Shown here piece after piece: positions 1 through 7,822 of a stretch of 11,450 nt of DNA. The number at the start of each line of letters is the position of its first letter. The stretch's first letter is position 1. The stretch is from Pseudarthrobacter sp. (GTDB lineage: Bacteria > Actinomycetota > Actinomycetes > Actinomycetales > Micrococcaceae), in assembly GCA_013362385.1 (NCBI GenBank), contig JABFWC010000230.1, positions 1 through 11,450 of the forward strand. The letters run 5' to 3'. The notes under the pieces are model-generated. The model made no database searches and was not told the origin of the DNA. It saw nothing but the letters and a program-made list of their open reading frames with translations. The position numbers and the translations under genes are program-made.

Positions 1-434
1 AGCAGTACCGGGCGGCGGAGGAGGCGCTCAAGGTTGTCGCGCAATGGTTCATTCCGCCATGCCAGGTGGGGGCTGAACAGGACCGTGCCGCCCGCAAGGT
101 CCATCCAGCCCGCGGCACCGATGCCAACCGACCTGATGCGGTGCCCGCGGCTGAGCTCCTCGACCAGTTCCACGATGACCTGCTCCACCGCCCGGGGATC
201 TGTCCCGGGGGTGGAGCGGCGCGCCTCATCGAGGATCCGGCCTTCGGCGTCGACAACGCCTGCCGCCACCTTGGTGCCCCCGATGTCGATACCAATAGCC
301 AAGCCTTTGCGGTTGAGGCGCAGGTGTCCGCGGGCGATACTGCCAGGAAGGCGGCCGGGGCGGTAGGTCGCCGTGCGGCGCGGCGCCGGTCGTCTCAGGG
401 GGCCGGCCTGTTCGCCGGGCAGCGGTCCGTACAT
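1..434 (-). CDS. ROK family glucokinase/sugar kinase, N-terminal part (runs off left edge)
   Basis: Only the first 144 or so codons are in the window; the 3' part lies left of position 1. From ATG at 434 the protein has a basic, proline-rich extension of about 44 residues and then the ROK phosphate-1 ATP-binding loop IGIDIGGTK (residues 47-55, with D50, G52, G53, T54 and K55). A typical ROK fold start follows (KVAAGVVDAEGRIL, then a helix, then IGIGAAGWMD near residue 100). ROK enzymes phosphorylate glucose or related sugars in the cytoplasm using ATP or polyphosphate. The catalytic Asp and the zinc-binding Cys/His motif would lie outside the window, so a ROK repressor is not formally excluded, but no N-terminal winged-helix domain is present, which favours a kinase. 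No in-frame ATG or GTG lies between 434 and the motif; a TTG at residue 45 seems too late. The gene is divergent from the acyl-CoA synthetase gene. Confidence 0.88.
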   Translation of the reverse strand, partial: MYGPLPGEQAGPLRRPAPRRTATYRPGRLPGSIARGHLRLNRKGLAIGIDIGGTKVAAGVVDAEGRILDEARRSTPGTDPRAVEQVIVELVEELSRGHRIRSVGIGAAGWMDLAGGTVLFSPHLAWRNEPLRDNLERLLRRPVL

Positions 435-442
435 AGTGATTC

Positions 443-448
443 ATTCTA
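443..448 (-). promoter_or_regulatory. Candidate -10 box (TAGAAT) of the ROK kinase gene, leaderless arrangement
   Basis: On the minus strand TAGAAT ends 8 nt before the A of the ATG at 434. I see no Shine-Dalgarno sequence in the gap. A transcript starting from this box would begin at or within 1-2 nt of the start codon, which suggests a leaderless mRNA, a common mode in actinobacteria. The -35 region at 17-bp spacing (TCAAGA) is poor. Confidence 0.4.
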
Positions 449-496
449 GGCGCGGCGGCTAATTGTCTTGACATACGCCCGCCTTGCTTTCCGGCA

Positions 497-525
497 TTGA
501 CGCTTAAGTTACCCGCCAGTAGGTT
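497..525 (+). promoter_or_regulatory. Candidate sigma70-type promoter for the acyl-CoA synthetase gene
   Basis: TTGACG (497-502), a 17-bp spacer and TAGGTT (520-525, fits TAnnnT) give a plausible housekeeping promoter with a start near 532 and a leader of about 74 nt. A perfect TTGACA also lies at 468-473 but has no good -10 at 16-18 bp. The choice is by motif only. Confidence 0.35.
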
Positions 526-545
526 TGGGTACTGCACGGTCCCGC

Positions 546-575
546 CCGGGGTACTAGTCTGTAGGCATACCCCGG
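546..575 (+). promoter_or_regulatory. Inverted repeat upstream of the acyl-CoA synthetase gene (possible operator)
   Basis: CCGGGGTA (546-553) and TACCCCGG (568-575) are perfect 8-bp inverted arms around a 14-nt centre. The repeat sits 30 nt before the GTG start, between the candidate promoter and the ribosome binding site. It could be a repressor operator or a leader hairpin. No matching regulator gene is in the window. Confidence 0.4.
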
Positions 576-593
576 CGCGGGACTTCGGATATC

Positions 594-600
594 AAAGGAG
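594..600 (+). promoter_or_regulatory. Ribosome binding site fixing the GTG start at 606
   Basis: AAAGGAG lies 5 nt upstream of GTG 606. It supports this rare start over any downstream ATG; the next in-frame ATG is deep inside the adenylation domain. Confidence 0.8.
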
Positions 601-605
601 CTACA

Positions 606-2414
606 GTGCGCGAATTCAGTGTTCCGCCTCTTGTTGTTGTCCCACCGGAAACGAACATCACGGACCTGGTGCTGCGGCAGGCACGCAAGCCGAGCAACCC
701 TGCACTGTTTTCACGCCGGAACTCCGACGGATCCTGGCAGGACGTCCGCGCCACCGATTTCCTGGCTGACGTCCGGGCATTGGCCAAAGGGCTGATTGCC
801 AGCGGCGTGGGCGCGGGTGACCGCGTCGGCATCATGTCACGCACGCGCTACGAGTGGGCCCTGGTGGACTTCTCCATTTGGTTCGCGGGCGCCGTGTCGG
901 TTCCCATTTACGAGACGTCCTCACCTTCCCAGGTGGCCTGGAACCTTGGCGATTCCGGCGCCGTGGCCGCTTTCGGCGAGGCCGCCCATCACGAAAACAT
1001 CATCCGGCAGGCAGTCAACGCGGAGGGCCTGGGCGCGCTGCAGCATGTCTGGCAGCTGGAGGGGCAGGGCCTGGATGCGCTGCGGGAGGCGGGACGCGGC
1101 GTCAGCGACGATGAGCTTGAGTCGCGGCGCAGCGCTGCAGGCCTTCGGGATGTCGCAACGATCATCTACACCTCGGGCACCACCGGGCGGCCCAAAGGCT
1201 GCCAGCTGACCCACGGCAACTTCATCGAACTCTCGGACAATGCCCTGGCCATCATCGGTGAGATCGTCCACGAAGACGCCAAGACCATCATGTTCCTGCC
1301 GCTGGCCCATGTGTTCGCCCGCTTCATTTCCGTCCTGGCGATGGCGGCCGGGACCACCGTGGCGCACACCCCGGACATCAAGAACCTCCTCTCGGACCTG
1401 CAGAGCTACGAGCCGACGTTCATCCTGGCGGTGCCACGTGTCTTCGAAAAGGTCTACAACTCGGCCCTGACCAAGGCCGAGGACGGCGGCAAGGGGGCTA
1501 TCTTCCACCGTGCCGCAGAGACGGCCATCGCGTTCTCCAAGGCCCGCCAAGGCGGCCGCGTGGGGCTGGGCCTGAAACTGCGGCATGCCCTGTTCGACAA
1601 GCTGGTCTACGGGAAGCTGCGCGCCGCCATGGGCGGACATGTGGCCCACGCGGTGTCCGGCGGAGGCCCGCTCGGCGAACGGCTGGGCCACTTCTTCCAG
1701 GGCATCGGCCTTCAGGTGCTGGAGGGTTACGGCCTCACGGAAACCACGGCGCCCATCACGGTCAACACGCCGTCGCGGATCAAGATCGGGTCCGTGGGCA
1801 AGCCGCTGCCGGGCAACGCCGTGCGGATTGCCGACGACGGCGAGATCCTCGCGAAGGGCGTCTGCGTCATGCGGGGGTACTACCAGCGCGAGGACCTGAC
1901 AGCGGAAGCGTTTGCGGACGGGTGGTTCCGCACCGGCGACATCGGCAGGCTGGATGAGGACGGCTTTGTCTGGATCACCGGCCGGAAGAAGGAGATCATC
2001 GTCACCGCCGGCGGCAAGAACGTCATCCCCGCCCTGCTCGAGGACCAGATCCGGGCCGACGCCCTGGTTTCCCAAGTGCTGGTGGTCGGCGATAACAGGC
2101 CCTTCATCGGGGCTCTGGTAACACTGGACCAGGAAGCGCTGCCGGGCTGGCTGCAGCGTCACGGACTGCCGGCGGACACCTCCCTTGAAGCCGCGGCGGA
2201 GAACCCCGTACTGAAGGCCGCGGTGCAGGACCTCATCACGGCAGCAAACACCTCGGTGTCCCAGGCAGAAGCAATCAAGTCCTTCCGGATCGTCGCCGCC
2301 GACTTTACCGAAGCCTCCGGGCACCTCACCCCCTCGATGAAGGTCAAGCGCGGCCAGGTGATGAAGGACTTCGAGGACGTCATCGAAGAGATGTACTCGG
2401 CGCCCCGCGCCTGA
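606..2414 (+). CDS. fadD: Long-chain fatty-acid--CoA ligase (AMP-forming), FadD15-like
   Basis: 602 aa, the usual size of the FadD15-type branch of adenylate-forming enzymes. It activates long-chain fatty acids through an acyl-AMP to acyl-CoA for beta-oxidation or lipid synthesis, in the cytosol or at the membrane face. The ANL core motifs appear in order: the P-loop YTSGTTGRPKG (188-198), YGLTETT (375-381), GWFRTGDIG (439-447), the hinge region ITGRKKEII (457-465), and the C-terminal LTPSMKVKR (574-582), whose K579 is the likely catalytic lysine. There is no signal peptide or membrane segment. The GTG start is set by AAAGGAG 5 nt upstream. It is monocistronic: divergent from the ROK kinase and convergent with pyc behind a hairpin terminator. 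Exact chain-length preference cannot be read from the sequence. Confidence 0.95.
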   Translation: MREFSVPPLVVVPPETNITDLVLRQARKPSNPALFSRRNSDGSWQDVRATDFLADVRALAKGLIASGVGAGDRVGIMSRTRYEWALVDFSIWFAGAVSVPIYETSSPSQVAWNLGDSGAVAAFGEAAHHENIIRQAVNAEGLGALQHVWQLEGQGLDALREAGRGVSDDELESRRSAAGLRDVATIIYTSGTTGRPKGCQLTHGNFIELSDNALAIIGEIVHEDAKTIMFLPLAHVFARFISVLAMAAGTTVAHTPDIKNLLSDLQSYEPTFILAVPRVFEKVYNSALTKAEDGGKGAIFHRAAETAIAFSKARQGGRVGLGLKLRHALFDKLVYGKLRAAMGGHVAHAVSGGGPLGERLGHFFQGIGLQVLEGYGLTETTAPITVNTPSRIKIGSVGKPLPGNAVRIADDGEILAKGVCVMRGYYQREDLTAEAFADGWFRTGDIGRLDEDGFVWITGRKKEIIVTAGGKNVIPALLEDQIRADALVSQVLVVGDNRPFIGALVTLDQEALPGWLQRHGLPADTSLEAAAENPVLKAAVQDLITAANTSVSQAEAIKSFRIVAADFTEASGHLTPSMKVKRGQVMKDFEDVIEEMYSAPRA

Positions 2415-2437
2415 CTCCGTTATCCGCCGCCAACGGC

Positions 2438-2469
2438 GAAGGGCCGCTCCCCCCGGGAAGCGGCCCTTC
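2438..2469. terminator. Bidirectional hairpin terminator between fadD and pyc
   Basis: GAAGGGCCGCT (2438-2448) and AGCGGCCCTTC (2459-2469) form a perfect 11-bp stem with a 10-nt loop. It is placed 23 nt after the fadD stop and 23 nt after the pyc stop on the other strand. There is no strong U-tract, as is common in high-GC actinobacteria. Confidence 0.8.
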
Positions 2470-2492
2470 AACGTTACGGGGGTGCCCCCTGC

Positions 2493-5400
2493 CTACTGTT
2501 CGATGACCAGCAGCAGGTCCCCGCCCTGCACCTGCTCCACCGACGAGATCGCGAGGCGGCTGACCTTGCCGCCAACCGGCGTCGTAATGGATGCCTCCAT
2601 CTTCATCGCCTCGATGGTAGCCACGGTGTCGCCGGCCTTGACGGTCTCCCCCGGCTTGACCGTTACCGTCACGGCGCCCGCGAACGGTGCGGCCACCTGG
2701 CCCGGCTGGGACGGGTCGGCCTTTTCGGCGGTCTTGACGTTGCTGACCACGGAGCGGTCGCGCACCACGACGGGCCGCGACTGGCCGTTCAGGGTGCACA
2801 TGACTGTGCGCATGCCCTTCTCATCCGGCTCCGAGACTGCTTCCAGTGACGCGATCAGGCGTACGCCGCGCTCCAGCTGGATTTCGTGCTCGGTCCCGCG
2901 CTGCAGGCCGTACAGGTAGTCCCGGGTGTCGAGGACCGAGATGTTGCCGTAGGTCTCCACGCTCTTCAGGTAGTCCTTGGTGGGGCCGCTGAAGAGCAGC
3001 CGGTTGAGCGTGTGCTGGCGGGTCTTCGAGTCGGACTTCAGCGCCGCGCTGTCCTCTGCGCTGAGCTCGACGTCGCGGACCTTCACGCTCCGGCCCTGCA
3101 GGGCCTTGGTGCGGAAAGGCTCGGGCCAGCCTCCCGGAGGGTCCCCCAGCTCGCCGGACAGGAACCCGATCACGGAGTCGGGGATGTCGTAGTTCTGCGG
3201 GTTCGCTTCGAAGTCCGCAGGGTCGGCGTTCAGGCCCACGAGGTGCAGGGCGAGGTCGCCCACCACCTTGGAGGACGGGGTCACCTTCACCAGGTGGCCC
3301 AGGATGCGGTCGGCGGCCGTGTACATGTCCTCGATGGCCTCGAACCGCTCCCCCAGCCCCAGCGCCATGGCCTGCTGGCGGAGGTTGGACAGCTGGCCGC
3401 CGGGGATCTCGTGCTTGTACACGCGGCCGGTGGGCCCGGGCAGGCCGGACTCGAACGGTGCGTAGACACGGCGGACCGCTTCCCAGTAGGGCTCGAGGGA
3501 ACTGACAGCTTCCAGGCTCAGGCCGGTGTCGCGCGGCGTGTGGGCCAGGGCAGCAACAAGGGCCGACGCCGAAACCTGGCTCGTAGTGCCGGCGAGCGAG
3601 GCGGAAGCGACGTCCACGGCGTCCACGCCCGCGTCCACGGCGGCCAGCAGGGTGGCCAGCTGGCCGCCCGCGGTGTCGTGGGTGTGCAGGTGAACGGGCA
3701 GGTCGAAGCGCTCCCGCAGGGCGGCGACCAGCTTCGCGGCCGCGGCAGGACGCAGCAGTCCGGCCATGTCCTTGATGGCCAGGATGTGGGCGCCGGCATC
3801 AACGATCTTCTGCGCCAGCTCCAGGTAGTAGTCCAGCGTGTACAGCTTCTCGGCCGGGTCCAGCAGGTCGCCGGTGTAGCAAAGTGCCACCTCGGCGACG
3901 GCGGTGCCGGTGGCGCGGACGGCGCGTATGGCCGGCGCCATCTGGCTGACGTCGTTCAGCGCATCGAAAATGCGGAAGATGTCGATGCCGGTGGCGGCAG
4001 CCTCGTTGACGAAGGCCTCGGTGACTTCCTCCGGGTACGGGGTGTAGCCCACCGTGTTGCGGCCGCGGAGCAGCATCTGGATGCAGACGTTCGGCATGGC
4101 TTGGCGCAGTGCCGCGAGCCGGTCCCACGGGTCTTCGCCCAGGAAGCGGAGTGCGACGTCGTACGTGGCACCGCCCCAGGCTTCAACGGACAGCAGTTCC
4201 GGCAGCAGGTGCGTGACGGCGGGGCCGGCGGCCACGAGGTCGCGGGTCCGGACGCGGGTGGCGAGCAGCGACTGGTGTGCGTCGCGGAATGTGGTGTCCG
4301 TGACCGCGACGGCGTTCTGCTCACGCAGTGCCCGGGCGAACCCTTCCGGCCCCAGCTCGAGGAGCTTCTGCCGGGACCCTGACGGCGCCTGCCGGCCCTT
4401 GAACGAGGGAAGCTTGTCGGCAGGGTTGGAGTGGACGGCCAGTTCCCCGTTGGGCTTGTTGACTGTAACGTCGGCCAGCCAGGTCAGGAGCTTGGTGCCG
4501 CGGTCAGCAGAGACGCGGGCCTTGAGCAGCTGGGGGCGCTGGTCGATGAAGTTGGTGGCGACGTCCCCGGCGATGAAGTCGGGGTCGTCCAGCACGGCCT
4601 GCAGGAAGGGGATGTTCGTGGAGACACCGCGGATGCGGAACTCGGCCAGGGCACGGCGTGCACGCGCGACGGCGGCCGGGTAGTCCCGGCCCCGGCAGGT
4701 GAGCTTGACCAACATGGAGTCGAAGTGCGGGCTGATCTCGGCACCCGAGTAGACGGTGCCGCCGTCGAGCCGTACCCCGGCGCCGCCGGCGGACCGGTAG
4801 CCGGTGATCTTTCCGACGTCGGGGCGGAAGCCGTTGGCCGGGTCCTCGGTGGTGATGCGGCTCTGCAGGGCTGCGCCGCGAAGCTTTACCGTGTCCTGGG
4901 ACAGTCCGAGGTCGGCCAGGGTCTCGCCGGAGGCGATGCGCATCTGGGCTTGGACCAGGTCGACGTCGGTGACTTCCTCGGTGACTGTGTGCTCCACCTG
5001 GATGCGGGGGTTCATTTCGATGAAGACGTGCTGGCCGGCACGTTCACCTTCGGTGTCCACGAGGAATTCGACGGTGCCGGCGTTGACGTAGTTCAGGGCC
5101 TGCGCGAATTTGACGGCGTCCCGGTACAGCGCCTGGCGGATGCTGTCATCCAGGTTGGGCGCGGGGGCGATCTCGATGACCTTCTGGTGGCGGCGCTGGA
5201 TGGAACAGTCGCGCTCGAAGAGGTGCATGACGTTGCCCTCGGCGTCCGCGAGGATCTGCACTTCGATGTGCCGCGGGCGCAGCACGGCCTGCTCCAGGAA
5301 CATGGTGGGATCGCCAAAAGCGGCGTCCGCTTCGCGCATTGCGGACTGCAGCGCCTCGGGCAGGGCTTCGCGGGTATCCACGCGGCGCATGCCACGCCCA

Positions 5401-5891
5401 CCGCCGCCCGCCACTGCCTTCGCAAAGATGGGGAAACCGATCTCGTCGGCGGCTGCCAGAAGCACGTCCAGGTCCTTGGACGGTTCGCTGGACTTGAGCA
5501 CGGGTACGCCGGCCTCGCGGGCGGCCTTGAGCGCGGCCACCTTGTTGCCGGCAAGCTCCAGGACTTCAGCCGGCGGGCCCACAAAGGTGATCCCGGCGTC
5601 CTTGGCGGCGCGGGCGAGTTCGGGGTTTTCCGACAGGAAACCGTAGCCGGGGTAGATGGCGTCGGCGCCGGACTCCTTGGCAACCCGTATCACCTCATCG
5701 ACGTCCAGGTAGGCGCGGACGGGATGTCCTTCCTCACCAATCAGGTACGCCTCGTCCGCTTTCTGGCGGTGGATCGAGTTCCTGTCCTCATGGGGGAAGA
5801 CGGCAACAGTCTTGGCGCCCAGCTCGTAGCCGGCGCGGAAGGCCCTGATCGCGATTTCGCCGCGGTTGGCCACCAGTACTTTGGAAAACAT
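2493..5891 (-). CDS. pyc: Pyruvate carboxylase (single-chain, biotin-dependent)
   Basis: 1132 aa, a complete single-chain pyruvate carboxylase that converts pyruvate, bicarbonate and ATP to oxaloacetate for TCA anaplerosis. The biotin carboxylase domain spans residues 1 to about 455, with an ATP-grasp glycine-rich loop (K158, AGGGGRGM 161-168) and EMNPRIQVEHTVTE (292-305). The carboxyltransferase domain spans about 525-800, with DTTFRDAHQS (532-541), the probable carbamylated metal-ligand lysine K707 in AIKDMAG, and HLHTHDTAG (734-742; metal ligands H736 and H738). A tetramerisation/allosteric region follows. The biotinyl domain is at about 1062-1132, with EAMKMEA and biotinylated K1097. The ATG at 5891 has AGGAG 4 nt upstream. 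No frameshift or missing catalytic residue is visible. The gene is single, with a convergent terminator downstream and a long divergent regulatory region upstream. Confidence 0.97.
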   Translation of the reverse strand: MFSKVLVANRGEIAIRAFRAGYELGAKTVAVFPHEDRNSIHRQKADEAYLIGEEGHPVRAYLDVDEVIRVAKESGADAIYPGYGFLSENPELARAAKDAGITFVGPPAEVLELAGNKVAALKAAREAGVPVLKSSEPSKDLDVLLAAADEIGFPIFAKAVAGGGGRGMRRVDTREALPEALQSAMREADAAFGDPTMFLEQAVLRPRHIEVQILADAEGNVMHLFERDCSIQRRHQKVIEIAPAPNLDDSIRQALYRDAVKFAQALNYVNAGTVEFLVDTEGERAGQHVFIEMNPRIQVEHTVTEEVTDVDLVQAQMRIASGETLADLGLSQDTVKLRGAALQSRITTEDPANGFRPDVGKITGYRSAGGAGVRLDGGTVYSGAEISPHFDSMLVKLTCRGRDYPAAVARARRALAEFRIRGVSTNIPFLQAVLDDPDFIAGDVATNFIDQRPQLLKARVSADRGTKLLTWLADVTVNKPNGELAVHSNPADKLPSFKGRQAPSGSRQKLLELGPEGFARALREQNAVAVTDTTFRDAHQSLLATRVRTRDLVAAGPAVTHLLPELLSVEAWGGATYDVALRFLGEDPWDRLAALRQAMPNVCIQMLLRGRNTVGYTPYPEEVTEAFVNEAAATGIDIFRIFDALNDVSQMAPAIRAVRATGTAVAEVALCYTGDLLDPAEKLYTLDYYLELAQKIVDAGAHILAIKDMAGLLRPAAAAKLVAALRERFDLPVHLHTHDTAGGQLATLLAAVDAGVDAVDVASASLAGTTSQVSASALVAALAHTPRDTGLSLEAVSSLEPYWEAVRRVYAPFESGLPGPTGRVYKHEIPGGQLSNLRQQAMALGLGERFEAIEDMYTAADRILGHLVKVTPSSKVVGDLALHLVGLNADPADFEANPQNYDIPDSVIGFLSGELGDPPGGWPEPFRTKALQGRSVKVRDVELSAEDSAALKSDSKTRQHTLNRLLFSGPTKDYLKSVETYGNISVLDTRDYLYGLQRGTEHEIQLERGVRLIASLEAVSEPDEKGMRTVMCTLNGQSRPVVVRDRSVVSNVKTAEKADPSQPGQVAAPFAGAVTVTVKPGETVKAGDTVATIEAMKMEASITTPVGGKVSRLAISSVEQVQGGDLLLVIEQ

Positions 5892-5921
5892 ACTTCTCCT
5901 GCATCATTGCGGGGTGGATCG

Positions 5922-5933
5922 GTGAGTGGTCAC
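5922..5933. promoter_or_regulatory. GTGA-N4-TCAC inverted repeat near the pyc start
   Basis: GTGA (5922-5925) and TCAC (5930-5933) form a short perfect dyad 31-42 nt upstream of the pyc ATG, where the transcription start or -10 region would lie. It could be a repressor site. The arms are short, so chance is possible. Confidence 0.25.
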
Positions 5934-5957
5934 AGTGTCTAGGACCTACAAGGACAA

Positions 5958-5973
5958 ACACAAATCTTTGTGT
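5958..5973. promoter_or_regulatory. Inverted repeat ACACAAA-N2-TTTGTGT upstream of pyc
   Basis: Perfect 7-bp arms (5958-5964 and 5967-5973) with a 2-nt centre, about 67-82 nt upstream of the pyc ATG. Its AT-rich content stands out in this GC-rich window. The compact dyad is typical of a dimeric transcription-factor site. The regulator is unknown. Confidence 0.45.
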
Positions 5974-5984
5974 CGACCATCACA
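5969..5984. promoter_or_regulatory. CRP/GlxR-like site TGTG-N8-CACA upstream of pyc
   Basis: TGTGTCGACCATCACA fits the outer half-sites of the 16-bp CRP/GlxR consensus TGTGA-N6-TCACA at 9 of 10 positions; only the fifth base differs. It overlaps the right arm of the inverted repeat at 5958-5973. The centre TA of the GlxR consensus is not matched, so this is a candidate only. Confidence 0.3.
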
Positions 5985-6175
5985 GATTTCCCCGTCATGT
6001 CCCGAACGCTTACAGCCTGGCTGGTGGAAACCGCCCCGGCAGCACAGTCGGTGCCATGCCGGCGCCCGATTAAGCAGGATTCGCCGACGCATCAACATAT
6101 GATGAGTAGGGCGGCAGGACCGTCCGGCTTCGGCTCTGCCGCAGCAAACATTACTCCCAACACTGCATCCGGCGT

Positions 6176-6181
6176 TAGGTT
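6176..6181 (+). promoter_or_regulatory. Candidate -10 box (TAGGTT) of the parA gene
   Basis: TAGGTT fits the actinobacterial TAnnnT -10 pattern and lies 12 nt before the GTG at 6194. A start 6-7 nt downstream would leave a leader of about 5 nt. No Shine-Dalgarno sequence is present. The -35 region is not convincing. Confidence 0.35.
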
Positions 6182-6193
6182 TTGGTCTCACAA

Positions 6194-7012
6194 GTGCAAG
6201 TAGTCAGCATCAGCAGCCTCAAGGGTGGAGTCGGCAAGACTTCCGTCACCACAGGATTGGCGTCTGCGGCGCTGGCCGCGGGAGTCCGCACGCTGGTGGT
6301 GGACCTTGATCCGCACGCCGATGCCACCACCGCCCTCGGCGTCCAGCCGGGCGACCAGCTCGACGTCGGCAGGATGCTGAAGAGCCCCCGCCGGGCGAAA
6401 CTGGCCGAGAACGTCGTCCGCAGCTCCTGGACCGACCGGGCCCGCTCCAACGGCTCCGGGCCCGCGGTGCTGGATGTCGCCGTCGGCTCCGCCTATACCG
6501 GTATCTACGACCGGCCGGACCTTGGCCGCCGCGACCTCCGCAGGCTTGCCGCGGTCCTCGCCGGTGCGGACACCTACGACCTCGTCCTGGTGGACTGCCC
6601 GCCGTCCCTCAACGGCCTGACGCGCATGGCGTGGGCGGCCAGTGACAAGGTGGCCCTGGTCGCCGAGCCCGGACTGTTCTCGGTGGCCGGGACCGAGCGG
6701 ACCATGCGCGCCATCCAGCTGTTCAAGCAGGAATTCGCGCCGAACCTGTCCCCTGCCGGCATTGTCGCCAACCGGGTCCGGTCCGGCTCGTCCGAGCACA
6801 CCTACCGCCTGGCCGAGATGGAGTCCATGTTCGGTGAGCTCCTGCTGAGCCCGCGCATCCCTGAGCAGGCAAACTGGCAGCAGATCCAGGGCGCGGCGCA
6901 CCCGGTCCACCACTGGCCCGGAGATTCGGCCAAGTCCGCCGCAGGGCTCTTTGACGACCTGTTGGCCAACCTGATGTCGGCCGGCAGCGGCCTCCGGAGC
7001 CGGGCCCGGTAA
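6194..7012 (+). CDS. ParA/MinD-type ATPase (orphan)
   Basis: 272 aa from GTG 6194; a TTG at 6182 would add four residues. I prefer GTG because the product then begins MQVVSISSLKGGVGKT and because the likely -10 box ends at 6181. The deviant Walker A motif KGGVGKT with signature lysine K10 is at residues 10-16, Walker A' VDLDPHADAT at about 36-45, and Walker B LVLVDCPPS at about 130-138 with D134. These ATPases form ATP-dependent dimers on DNA or membrane and position chromosomes, plasmids or protein complexes in the cytoplasm. There is no parB, no parS-like palindrome and no MinE-like amphipathic C-terminal helix, so the cargo is unknown. Good codon bias matches its neighbours, so recent transfer is unlikely. 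It is monocistronic, divergent from pyc and convergent with the merR gene. Confidence 0.93.
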   Translation: MQVVSISSLKGGVGKTSVTTGLASAALAAGVRTLVVDLDPHADATTALGVQPGDQLDVGRMLKSPRRAKLAENVVRSSWTDRARSNGSGPAVLDVAVGSAYTGIYDRPDLGRRDLRRLAAVLAGADTYDLVLVDCPPSLNGLTRMAWAASDKVALVAEPGLFSVAGTERTMRAIQLFKQEFAPNLSPAGIVANRVRSGSSEHTYRLAEMESMFGELLLSPRIPEQANWQQIQGAAHPVHHWPGDSAKSAAGLFDDLLANLMSAGSGLRSRAR

Positions 7013-7036
7013 CCCGGCCGAGCCGGAAGCATAAAC

Positions 7037-7079
7037 GCAGAAGGGGCCGCCCTCCATCAGGAGGGCGGCCCCTTTCTGC
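7037..7079. terminator. Strong bidirectional terminator between parA and merR
   Basis: AAGGGGCCGCCCTCC (7041-7055) pairs with 7060-7074 around an ATCA loop, giving a 15-bp perfect stem. It is extended by GCAG/CTGC (7037-7040, 7076-7079) past one bulged T. It lies between the convergent stops at 7012 and 7093 and should end both transcripts. The minus-strand exit is followed by GTTTAT. Confidence 0.9.
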
Positions 7080-7092
7080 TGCCACGGAAGCT

Positions 7093-7682
<590 letters not shown>

Positions 7683-7686
<4 letters not shown>

Positions 7687-7751
7687 CTGGATCCTCCTTG
7701 TCGTACGCTCCCGATAACCACTGCAGCAGTTTTAACATGAACACCATGCAT
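7683..7751 (-). CDS. Possible 22-codon leader ORF upstream of merR
   Basis: An ATG at 7751 opens a 22-codon frame whose TGA stop (7685-7683) overlaps the merR GTG as GTGA. That geometry would allow translational coupling. No good ribosome binding site precedes it (only a weak GGGAA) and the peptide has no recognised motif. It may be chance. Confidence 0.15.
7693..7699 (-). promoter_or_regulatory. Ribosome binding site fixing the merR GTG start
   Basis: On the minus strand AAGGAGG is followed by 6 nt and GTG 7686. This near-perfect site decides the start. Confidence 0.85.
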
Positions 7752-7822
7752 GTGATTCCCGCGGGGCGCACTTTCCAGTGTGACTTGCGCGGCTGCCGGA
7801 GGCAAGGGAACTTGATACTTCG

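Larger units (their letters stand above)
5892..6193. other. Divergent intergenic region between pyc and parA
   Basis: About 300 bp without a credible gene. The pyc-proximal half holds three candidate operator elements: 5922-5933, 5958-5973 and 5969-5984. The parA-proximal half holds a 7-bp inverted repeat (GCGGCAG 6111-6117, CTGCCGC 6136-6142) and a TAGGTT box next to the parA start. A 77-codon plus-strand reading frame starting at 5970 and a minus-strand frame (5946-6191) have no recognisable features. Confidence 0.6.

Noticed and set aside
226..537. Minus-strand 103-codon frame across the ROK start region
   Set aside because: It overlaps the ROK gene in another frame. The real frame shows IGIDIGGTK.
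921..2471. Long minus-strand frame antisense to the acyl-CoA synthetase gene
   Set aside because: Same codon-bias shadow. It would cover the hairpin terminator and has no recognisable motifs, while the plus strand has all ANL motifs.
2886..5942. Two long plus-strand reading frames (2886-4382 and 4431-5942, about 500 codons each) antisense to pyc
   Set aside because: They mirror the pyc codons: strong G/C third-position bias on the minus strand keeps the opposite frame free of stops. Their proteins are repetitive in G, V, Q, A and D with no domain pattern.
5958..5973. NrdR box upstream of pyc
   Set aside because: The 16-bp dyad has ACAC...GTGT ends like an NrdR box, but the core AAAGATTT departs from the alternating AT core, it is single rather than paired, and pyc is not a known NrdR target.
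6111..6142. GCGGCAG/CTGCCGC inverted repeat upstream of parA as a terminator or parS
   Set aside because: The 7-bp arms have an 18-nt loop and no U-tract, and the sequence is unlike the parS consensus. It is likely chance in GC-rich DNA.
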